From: Phycisphaerae bacterium
Lineage (GTDB): Bacteria > Planctomycetota > Phycisphaerae > Phycisphaerales > UBA1924
Assembly: GCA_030432255.1 (NCBI GenBank)
Contig: JAUIHS010000012.1
Coordinates: 1-64,000, forward strand
DNA length: 64,000 nt
Direction of reading: 5' to 3'
Of this stretch, positions 58,801 to 64,000 are shown in pieces (positions within the stretch are counted from its first letter, which is position 1; every line of letters starts with the position of its first letter). Under the pieces are notes generated by a model. That model was not told the origin of the DNA. It saw nothing but the letters and a program-made list of their open reading frames with translations, and ran no database searches. A program made the position numbers and the translations under genes.

Positions 58801-58931
58801 GTGACCGCCTGCATCGCGACCTGGGCAGATCCGGAAGAAACAACGACAAACGACAGCGAGATGACCGTGCCGGAAATCAGTCGACGGACAATGGCCGCGG
58901 ACCGACGTCGCGGCTCAAGACGGAAGGCCAT
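55812..58931 (-). CDS. Secreted subtilisin-like serine protease with dockerin-like tail
   Basis: A 1,039-residue exported S8 peptidase. The start at 58931 follows AAGGAGAG; the signal peptide spans about residues 1-36. A propeptide-like region (about 40-210) precedes the catalytic domain, whose triad is visible: Asp in IVGILDGRVDADH, His in DDHGTHVAGTCVG and Ser in LTGTSMACPAIAGT. The Asp motif is DGR rather than the common DTG or DSG. Downstream are a P-domain/C-terminal jelly-roll-like segment (VEQVHVASPQAGTWTVNVHA), a domain with DDTIVGGSEQLFYSYDG, a MAM/LamG-like region (SGSAEISYWRWYSNDQGG), and two dockerin-like loops ending the protein (GDATGDNMVNFDDLNIVLGA, then GDGMVNFDDLNLVLANWLQS). 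It should degrade extracellular or surface protein. Confidence 0.93.
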   Translation of the reverse strand: MAFRLEPRRRSAAIVRRLISGTVISLSFVVVSSGSAQVAMQAVTPQALEQVSAQKVYLQAGILDARAAAPESLAQLSAKATARDRFVIQLDGPMTPARRQTLTRVGLTIHDYLPVNAYIVSMTPGRAIDNAAVPFVRWQAPFDASWKLSPEIGSRTFVTPARQKMAANGKVGLIVTLFDGFDEQDVLDQLAAMPGVQVHFSEVHSSGTTISLTMNQGDVAGLAEIDAVQFVEEAFEITLRNSTNRWVVQTGVSNNTPLYDNGIHGEGEIVGILDGRVDADHCSFDDSNPIGPAHRKIQAYNATDGSDDHGTHVAGTCVGDAGTSGDTRGVAYEGRLVCDTIPSFTESGIVNALEQHANQGAAVHTNSWGDDGTTQYNTLARGFDVFCRDNETQFVCLAVTNTSTLRNPENAKNLMAVGASQDTPNLNSHCSGGVGPTSDSRRKPEIYAPGCSTVSSDGNTSCSTRSLTGTSMACPAIAGTAMLVRQYYRDGFYPSGIANPSDAKSPTGALVKATLLNSAVDMTGVSGYPSNLEGWGRVRASDALFFDGDGRKLFIHDQTNRFGMSTGEMQTFPISIDSAGEALRVTMAFTDVPGTAGTSFAPVNDMDLEVISPTGTVYRGNVFSGGFSATGGSFDIRNNVEQVHVASPQAGTWTVNVHASAVNSGVQGFALVVTGDLTPQPGAANITLASAVPTVMEPGMGATFDVTINPGDDTIVGGSEQLFYSYDGGAFTSVALTPLGGDTFRATLPAPECADMPAFYVSAEGVSTGVLTLPVGAPGNSFGAIVGQEAVAFEDDIESDQGWSVGAAADDATTGVWTRVNPVGTSAQPEDDHTASGTVCWVTGQGSVGGGLGDNDVDGGQTTLTTPTLMLSGSGSAEISYWRWYSNDQGGSPNADVFVVDISDNGGSSWTNVETVGPSGEGTGGGWVQHTFLVEDFVSLTDQVVLRFIASDEGSGSIVEAGVDDFAVTTFECEDITPMECPGDATGDNMVNFDDLNIVLGAWGTAGPAGDVAPLGGGDGMVNFDDLNLVLANWLQSCP

Positions 58932-59104
58932 ATTTCTCTCCTTCAATCGGGACAGGATTGGGCTCAGAACTCTCTCCGGATCGGTTAGGGGACACGCCGA
59001 TCCGATCGTCCCAAGATACGGGCAGCCCAATGGAACCGGTCGGCAATTCCCGACCGAAACGTTGGAAGATGGCCCCAGTTTTGGCCGCTGTCCTGTATCT
59101 GAAC

Positions 59105-59599
59105 TCAGCCCGGATTATCAGACGCACAGCCCAACTCAGACAGAAACGGGACCAGTTCATCCGGAAGTCGCTTCAGACCACGACGTAGCCCCTTGGCGAC
59201 CGCGTACTCAAGGGACTCATGGACCCGGGCACGAACCCGATCCGAGATCGTGACATCCCACGCCGCCAGCGTACCGAGACTCCATGCCCAGGCGTGATAC
59301 TCTTCCAGGCAACGGGGCTTGTAACGGTCGAAACCAATCGCGTGGTGCCCGACCTCGTGGCAGAAGATCGCGGCAGACATGGGCCCTCGGGGCCGAGGCG
59401 TGTCGATGACCCGGGTGATCGTGCCATCCGCATCATGCTCTTCCCAGGCCGCCCCGGACATGGATGAACGCCATCGCCGAACATGGATGTCATAGAGCGA
59501 CAGGAGGTCCGCCTGGAGCAGTTCGTAGCGAGCGAGCATGCCGCGTGGAAGGACGATCGGGGCCCGCGCCCCTTCTCGCTCCCAGACTGACTGGATCAC
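59105..59599 (-). CDS. Small HExxH metallopeptidase-like protein in the def-fmt operon
   Basis: A 164-residue protein without signal peptide. ICHEVGHH-type residues (FCHEVGHHAIGF near residue 80) give the HExxH zinc signature, and a Glu follows about 15 residues later in CLEEYHAWAW. The arrangement resembles the ImmA/IrrE or similar gluzincin-like proteases, though no helix-turn-helix is attached. The start is GTG in 4-nt overlap with the stop of fmt, so it is translated with it. A link to protein N-terminal processing is possible only by location. Enzymatic activity is inferred from the motif. Confidence 0.72.
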   Translation of the reverse strand: MIQSVWEREGARAPIVLPRGMLARYELLQADLLSLYDIHVRRWRSSMSGAAWEEHDADGTITRVIDTPRPRGPMSAAIFCHEVGHHAIGFDRYKPRCLEEYHAWAWSLGTLAAWDVTISDRVRARVHESLEYAVAKGLRRGLKRLPDELVPFLSELGCASDNPG

Positions 59600-60522
59600 G
59601 CCGTTGACTCCAGAAGTTCACCCACCTCGAGTTGACGTCCGCTCGCAAAGGACTCCCACGCCATCGCTCGCTTTCCGGCCGGCTGAACCTCCAGAAGTTG
59701 CACTGTGCCTCCGCCGCAGGCAACCAGACCCTCCTCGGGGTCGACCAGCGTTCCCGGCGTTCCCATCTCGCCGCTCCCGGGGCCAGCCCGGAGCAGTTTG
59801 AGAGGCTCACCGCGCCAGGAAACCGTAACGCCCGGCCATGGCGAGAAGCCGTTGATTCGTGTACGGCACGCATCCGCGTCGTCATCCCAACGGACGACGG
59901 CCTCCTCGCGCGTCAGTTTGCAAGCGTGCGTCACCGCCGACTCGTCCTGAACCGTCCTCTCCACATGGCCCTGCGCGTGCTGCTCGAGAACCTCTTCGAT
60001 CAGGGCGGGACCATCCGCCGCGAGGAGGTCATGCAGGTCGCCGGACGTGGCGGTGGGCTCGATGGGTCGAGAAGACTGCCCGAGCACCAGTCCGGCGTCC
60101 ATTCGATCTGCCAGCGTAATCACGCTGTTGCCCGTCACACGGTCGCCGGCGAGCAGGGCACGATGAATGGGGGCCGCGCCCCGCCAGCGCGGCAGGAGCG
60201 ATGCATGGAGATTGATGGCAAAGCGGCCTTCAAGCAGTGGGGGACTGAGTTTCTGGCCGAACGCGATGATGACCCAGGCATCAGCGGGCATGGCGCGGAC
60301 AGCCGCGCACGGCTCCTGAAGGTTGACGTTCTCGGGCTTGAGGAGAGGCACGTCGGTGAGTCGCTCGGCGGCCCAGTCTCCAATGGGTGTGGCCGTCGGG
60401 CGCCGTCGGCGTCCGGCCGGTCGGTCCGGCTGAGTCACGACCCCGAGGACCTCGTGACACGAAGCGAGGTGCTCAAGAGTCGGAAGTCCGAAGGCACCGG
60501 AGCCGAAGAAGACCAGTCTCAC
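59596..60522 (-). CDS. fmt: Methionyl-tRNA formyltransferase
   Basis: A 308-residue enzyme that formylates initiator Met-tRNA with 10-formyltetrahydrofolate. MRLVFFGSGAFGLPTLEHLA and TQPDRPAGRRRRPTATP begin the Rossmann domain, and NLHASLLPRWRGAAPIHRAL carries the SLLP-WRGAAPI signature; the preceding Asn and the His of the motif are the catalytic pair. A C-terminal OB-like domain follows (FSPWPGVTVSWRGEPLKLLR). The start is GTG in 4-nt overlap with the def stop. The order def-fmt is widespread, and both act on N-terminal formyl-methionine. Confidence 0.97.
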   Translation of the reverse strand: MRLVFFGSGAFGLPTLEHLASCHEVLGVVTQPDRPAGRRRRPTATPIGDWAAERLTDVPLLKPENVNLQEPCAAVRAMPADAWVIIAFGQKLSPPLLEGRFAINLHASLLPRWRGAAPIHRALLAGDRVTGNSVITLADRMDAGLVLGQSSRPIEPTATSGDLHDLLAADGPALIEEVLEQHAQGHVERTVQDESAVTHACKLTREEAVVRWDDDADACRTRINGFSPWPGVTVSWRGEPLKLLRAGPGSGEMGTPGTLVDPEEGLVACGGGTVQLLEVQPAGKRAMAWESFASGRQLEVGELLESTA

Positions 60523-61088
60523 AGGAGGCGACTCCCTGCTTCGAGCTGCTTGATCGCCTGGCGATGACGCAACCGGGCCTTGTGGGTGAATCGATCGATG
60601 ATGAGCATCCCGTCAAGGTGGTCGTACTCATGCTGGAAGCACCGGGCAAGGAGGTCCCGTGCACGGACCGTGAACTCCTCGCCGTCGAGATTCGTTGCCG
60701 TCAGCGTGATCTCGGAGGGCCGCCTCACTTCGCCCGCGATCCCCGGGATGCTCAGGCAGCCTTCATCCAATGGAACCAGATCCCGCGACGGCTCGGACAG
60801 GACAGGGTTGATGCAGACCAGCGGGCCATCGGTCGCACACGGCAATTCTCCCCCTTCAGGACGGAAGTCTGTCTGATTCTCGGACCAGATCTCGGCGACG
60901 AACATGCGCCAGGGAAGGTTGACCTGGGGTGCCGCGAGTCCGATGCCCTCCGCCTCGTGCATGAGTTCGATCATGCGTTGAGCGACCGCCCGGACGGTGT
61001 CATCCACCTCCGGGACCGGTTCGGCGCGGGCCTTGAGGATGGGGGCGGGGTACGAGACGATGCGAAGCTGATCAGGGTCAATCGACAT
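60519..61088 (-). CDS. def: Peptide deformylase
   Basis: A 189-residue metalloenzyme that removes the formyl group from nascent proteins. The three family motifs are present: GIGLAAPQV (motif 1), EGCLSIPG (motif 2 with the metal-binding Cys) and CFQHEYDHLDGML (motif 3, HExxH). The length is normal. It overlaps fmt by 4 nt and leads a three-gene minus-strand operon. The 176-nt gap to the divergent TPR gene contains both promoters, but I cannot pick convincing boxes. Confidence 0.97.
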   Translation of the reverse strand: MSIDPDQLRIVSYPAPILKARAEPVPEVDDTVRAVAQRMIELMHEAEGIGLAAPQVNLPWRMFVAEIWSENQTDFRPEGGELPCATDGPLVCINPVLSEPSRDLVPLDEGCLSIPGIAGEVRRPSEITLTATNLDGEEFTVRARDLLARCFQHEYDHLDGMLIIDRFTHKARLRHRQAIKQLEAGSRLL

Positions 61089-61264
61089 GTCGTGAGTGTA
61101 GATGGAACGTCACCGTCTCACCAACCCCGCCGACGTCGTGGAATCGTCCGGGGAAGGCCTCCCTGGCCCCGACACGGCGGGTTTGGCGAAGGTACGATGT
61201 AGACCGTAGCATGTCCCGCTGCGGACGCAGGTGTGTCACCGTGATTTGAGCCAGTGGAGCGGAA

Positions 61265-62767
61265 TTGCGACTCTTCGGAAAGAACAACAAGGATGGTGAG
61301 AGTCCGGACGACTTCGAGGGTGACGGCGCCCCGGAGGGTGATTTCACACCGAACCCGTCCAAGGCCAAGGCGTTCTTCGATCACGCCCAGGCAGTTCATG
61401 ATTCCACCAACTACGAATACGCGATGACGCTCTGGCTTCAGGGCCTTCGTCAGGACCCCACGGATGTGAAGGCCCTTGAGAAGTTCCACCGCTCCGCCAT
61501 GGAGTTCCTGCCCCGAAACTCGAAGAAGGGCCCGACCAAGGAGCAGTTGAAGAACTTCTCGGGCAAGGGCCCCCTCGAGCGCTACCTCTTGGCGCTGCTC
61601 AACTGGGGCGGGCGCCCGCTCGACTGGCAGGCTGGCACCAAGGCGATGGAAACCGCAGTCAAGCTCCAACTCATGGAGCCCGCCCGTTGGATCGGTGCGC
61701 ACTTCCTCCCCTTCCTGCTTGAAGACCGGAAGGCGAAGAAGGACGCATTCGTCAAGATGATGGACCTCTTCGCGGAAGTCGAAGACTGGGACCGAGCCGT
61801 CAAGGTCGGTGATCTCGCCTGTTCCATGGACCCCACCGATGGGAAGCTGTCCGCGCGCGTCAAGAACTTCGCGGCTCAAGCCACGATCGACCAGTCCGGG
61901 TACTCGAAGACTGGCGAAGCCGGCGGTTTCCGCGAGAACATCCGCAACCTTGACAGCCAGCGCGACCTGGAGGAAGACGAACGCCTCGTCAAGAGCGAGG
62001 ACACTCTCGAACGCCTCATCGAGAAGGCCAAGGCGGACTTCACGGAGCGTCCCGCCGACATGGGTGCCATCACCAAGTACGCCCGCCTCCTGCGTGAACG
62101 GGGCACGCCCGAGGATGAGAAGCTGGCATTCAAGGTGTTGATGCATGGCTTCAAGACCACTAAGACATATCGGTTCAAGGTGGATGCTGGCGACATCAGG
62201 ATGCGCGTAGCACGTCGCAACCTTCGCCGTATCCAGAAGACGGCTCGCGAGGAGCCGGACAACGCTGAGAAGCTCGCGAAGTACCAGGCGGCGCTGCAGG
62301 AAGTACTCAAGTTCGAGATCGAAGAGTTCGCCGATCGCACGCGAAACTACCCGACCGATCTGAAATTGAAGTACGAACTCGGCCGACGCTACTTTGAAGC
62401 CGGAGAGTTCGACAAGGCCATCGAGCAGTTGCAGGTGGCGCAGGACGCACCGGGCGTCGCGACGCGGGCTCAACACATGCTGGGGCAGTCATTCAAGGCG
62501 ATGGGCTGGAATGATGAGGCCGAGAGCACGCTCCGCCGGACCCTTGAGGGTCATGAGAATCAAGGTGACGAGACCGGCCTCTCCATCCGCTACGACCTGA
62601 TGACTGTGCTCGCAGATCGGGCTCAGAACGACCGGGATCCAGATGCCGCTGAGGAAGCACTCAAACTCGCGTCCGGTATCGCCATCAAGCAGATCAACTT
62701 CCGGGATATCCGTGAGCGACGCGAACAGATTCAGGAACTGCTCCGCTCCATCCGCAGCGGGTCCTGA
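61265..62767 (+). CDS. Cytoplasmic TPR protein, function unknown
   Basis: A 500-residue protein starting at TTG 61265 with GGAG just upstream. It has no signal peptide or membrane segment. It is rich in Lys and Glu and composed of TPR-like helix pairs (AFFDHAQAVHDSTNYEYAMT; KYELGRRYFEAGEFDKAIEQ; RAQHMLGQSFKAMGWNDEAE). A charged, coiled region lies between (about 210-260). It precedes kdsB by 2 nt, so the two are co-transcribed; this may only be a shared promoter. I cannot assign a specific role. Confidence 0.85.
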   Translation: MRLFGKNNKDGESPDDFEGDGAPEGDFTPNPSKAKAFFDHAQAVHDSTNYEYAMTLWLQGLRQDPTDVKALEKFHRSAMEFLPRNSKKGPTKEQLKNFSGKGPLERYLLALLNWGGRPLDWQAGTKAMETAVKLQLMEPARWIGAHFLPFLLEDRKAKKDAFVKMMDLFAEVEDWDRAVKVGDLACSMDPTDGKLSARVKNFAAQATIDQSGYSKTGEAGGFRENIRNLDSQRDLEEDERLVKSEDTLERLIEKAKADFTERPADMGAITKYARLLRERGTPEDEKLAFKVLMHGFKTTKTYRFKVDAGDIRMRVARRNLRRIQKTAREEPDNAEKLAKYQAALQEVLKFEIEEFADRTRNYPTDLKLKYELGRRYFEAGEFDKAIEQLQVAQDAPGVATRAQHMLGQSFKAMGWNDEAESTLRRTLEGHENQGDETGLSIRYDLMTVLADRAQNDRDPDAAEEALKLASGIAIKQINFRDIRERREQIQELLRSIRSGS

Positions 62768-62769
62768 AG

Positions 62770-63510
62770 ATGTCTGACTCAGAGGTTGTCATCCTGATAC
62801 CGGCCCGCATGGCGTCGGAGCGATTCCCCGGAAAGATGCTCGCCGCCGATACCGGCAAGCCCCTGATCCAGCACACATGGGAGCAGGTTCGTCAGGCCAG
62901 GGTCGCTTCGCGTGTGGTCGTTGCCACGGATGACCATCGCATCGCCGGGGCCATCGAACAGTGCGGCGGGGAGGCCGTCCTCACGCTCCCGGATCATCCC
63001 AATGGTACCAGCCGCCTCGGCGAAGCTGCGGAGCGTCTGAAACTCCCTGACGATGCCATCGTCGTCAATGTCCAGGGTGATGAACCGGAGATTGATCCGG
63101 CGGCGATCGACGAGGCCGTGAACGTGCTCGGCGACTGCCCGATGGCCACCGTCGCTTCACCTTTCCATCCCGACGACGATGTGAATGATCCCAACATCGT
63201 CAAGGTGGTCCTGCGGATGGACGGCAGAGCGCTCTACTTCTCGCGCTCCCTGATCCCGTACGTGCGGAACTCGATCGTCGCGCGGCCGCCGTATCGTCAC
63301 ATCGGCCTTTATGTCTATCGTCGCTCGTTCCTGGCTGAGTACCTCACACTTCAGCCCACCCCGCTGGAGCGCATCGAGGTCCTCGAACAGCTTCGTGTGC
63401 TGGAGCACGGCTATGACATCGCCGTTGCGCTGCGCGATGTCCACCATCCCGGCATCGATACCCGACCGCAGTATGAAGCGTTCGTTCAGCGGTGGCGGAA
63501 GGCCGACTGA
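62770..63510 (+). CDS. kdsB: 3-deoxy-manno-octulosonate cytidylyltransferase (CMP-Kdo synthetase)
   Basis: A 246-residue nucleotidyltransferase that activates Kdo with CTP for lipid A/inner-core LPS assembly. VILIPARMASERFPGKML is the N-terminal nucleotide-binding signature, DDHRIAGA and NGTSRLGEAAERL follow, and NVQGDEPEIDP is the metal-binding loop. RHIGLYVYRRSFLAEYL and EQLRVLEHGYDI complete the family pattern; the length is typical. It shows that this organism makes a Kdo-containing outer membrane, which fits the need for an outer-membrane secretin. Confidence 0.96.
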   Translation: MSDSEVVILIPARMASERFPGKMLAADTGKPLIQHTWEQVRQARVASRVVVATDDHRIAGAIEQCGGEAVLTLPDHPNGTSRLGEAAERLKLPDDAIVVNVQGDEPEIDPAAIDEAVNVLGDCPMATVASPFHPDDDVNDPNIVKVVLRMDGRALYFSRSLIPYVRNSIVARPPYRHIGLYVYRRSFLAEYLTLQPTPLERIEVLEQLRVLEHGYDIAVALRDVHHPGIDTRPQYEAFVQRWRKAD

Positions 63511-63519
63511 CCCCTGCCC

Positions 63520-63738
63520 TCACTGATCGTCCGGGCGCGACTGGCTGCCGTACGGGACTGCCTTGCGATCCAGGGTCAACTCGACGCGTTTGCTGTCTGC
63601 ACGCCGATGCGAAGTCAGCGACCGATAGAGGCGGCGAACCAGCCACCCGGCGGCTGCGAGCGCGCAGATCGTTGCCACCCAGAACTGCCAGTCATGGGTC
63701 GGCAGGGGGCCCGAAACGGCTGCCGCAAGGAGGCCCAT
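63520..63738 (-). CDS. Small membrane protein coupled to feoB
   Basis: A 72-residue protein with one membrane segment (QFWVATICALAAAGWLVRRL) followed by a basic stretch and a polar tail. Its ATG overlaps the feoB stop (TGATG), so it is translated with feoB. It resembles in position and layout the small FeoB-associated membrane proteins, but it lacks their cysteine-rich tail. A role as a FeoB partner is a guess from context. Its 3' end lies 9 nt from the end of the convergent kdsB. Confidence 0.75.
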   Translation of the reverse strand: MGLLAAAVSGPLPTHDWQFWVATICALAAAGWLVRRLYRSLTSHRRADSKRVELTLDRKAVPYGSQSRPDDQ

Positions 63739-64000
63739 CAGCCCACTCCGATCGCTCTCAGGATCTGGTAGAAGGTCAACGCAGAGACGTAGGCCAGGCC
63801 GCACATCCACGCGAACTGGAGCAGGGCCCACTTCCAGTGGCCGGACTCCCGCGCGGTGACGGCAAGTGTCGGGAGACACTGCATGGCCAGTACGTAATAC
63901 AGCAGAAGTGACCAACTCGTCGCTGCCGTGAAGATCGGAGTCTGCCGATCGCTGCGTGATGCCGTGGCCAGTTCGTCGAGGAAGCCCTCTGCTTCAGGGT
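63738..64000 (-). CDS. feoB: C-terminal end of ferrous iron transporter FeoB (5' part outside window)
   Basis: The last 87 residues of a membrane protein, open to the window edge. TAATSWSLLLYYVLAMQCLP followed by TLAVTARESGHWKWALLQFA and ending in ALTFYQILRAIG is the typical end of FeoB: the conserved cysteine-proline pair (here QCLP), the RESGHWKWAL segment and the final membrane helix. FeoB imports Fe(II) across the cytoplasmic membrane, driven by or regulated through its N-terminal GTPase domain, which lies outside the window. Confidence 0.88.
   Translation of the reverse strand, partial: PEAEGFLDELATASRSDRQTPIFTAATSWSLLLYYVLAMQCLPTLAVTARESGHWKWALLQFAWMCGLAYVSALTFYQILRAIGVG

Noticed and set aside
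59632..60567. A 311-codon plus-strand open frame opposite fmt
   Set aside because: fmt and its SLLP motif are unmistakable on the minus strand; the opposite frame is a shadow.
61118..62476. A 452-codon minus-strand open frame opposite the TPR gene
   Set aside because: It is the complement of a clear TPR protein with proper start and neighbour spacing; the antisense translation has no domain.
1..64000. rRNA, tRNA, CRISPR arrays, insertion sequences or prophage
   Set aside because: No direct-repeat/spacer pattern, transposase-like gene, integrase or cloverleaf-forming segment was recognised on reading; the gaps are short and explained by neighbouring genes.

Overview
The window is about 64 kb of high-GC, gene-dense DNA. 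The gene content points to a planctomycete, most likely of the Phycisphaerae. The markers are Tat-exported Gfo/Idh/MocA dehydrogenases, membrane Ser/Thr kinases with TPR ectodomains paired with sigma factors, secreted proteins ending in dockerin-like 'GDxxGDNxVNFDDLN' repeats, a secreted pseudopilin-like protein ending in a 'FSDAHVEWL' motif, and kdsB (so LPS is made). This assignment is inferred from gene families, not from an rRNA gene; I found no rRNA, tRNA or CRISPR array.

Layout. (1) 1-5989, minus strand: an operon of a sugar-phosphate isomerase-like TIM barrel, three Gfo/Idh/MocA oxidoreductases (two with Tat signals, one lacking the family's EKP lysine), an ApbE-type flavin transferase and a membrane protein with a CxxCH haem site cut by the window edge. 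(2) 6129-15773: two large TPR receptor kinases, two sigma-like factors, a small unknown protein coupled to one of them, a PD-(D/E)XK-type nuclease and rsgA. (3) 15819-20983: a sodium:solute symporter and a third kinase/sigma pair. (4) 20986-45792: a type II secretion/type IV pilus-like locus: gspE, a two-domain 6-pyruvoyl-tetrahydropterin synthase-like gene, then gspF-G-H-I-J-K-L-M, a giant secretin and a lipoprotein. (5) 45967-50159: two exported dockerin-tailed proteins. (6) 50166-55726: a secreted multidomain GH13 amylase with a LacI-type regulator, two matching LacI-type operators, and a divergent pseudopilin-like gene. (7) 55812-58931: a secreted subtilase with dockerin-like tail. (8) 59105-64000: a def-fmt-HExxH operon, a TPR protein followed by kdsB, and the end of feoB with a small membrane protein.

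The outstanding feature is the secretin gene at 31538-45256. It encodes about 4,572 residues in one uninterrupted frame, some six to seven times a normal GspD. By hand I count about 50 tandem secretin N1-type repeats between an N0-like domain and an ordinary C-terminal secretin channel. Two adjacent blocks of five repeats (391 residues each) are recognisably duplicated. The same operon carries a GspM-like protein with a C-terminal domain that may replace GspC, and a translationally coupled lipoprotein that may be its pilotin. I infer a very long periplasmic channel or scaffold built on an otherwise conventional secretion or pilus machine. The nearby exported enzymes with shared C-terminal tails are plausible but unproven clients.
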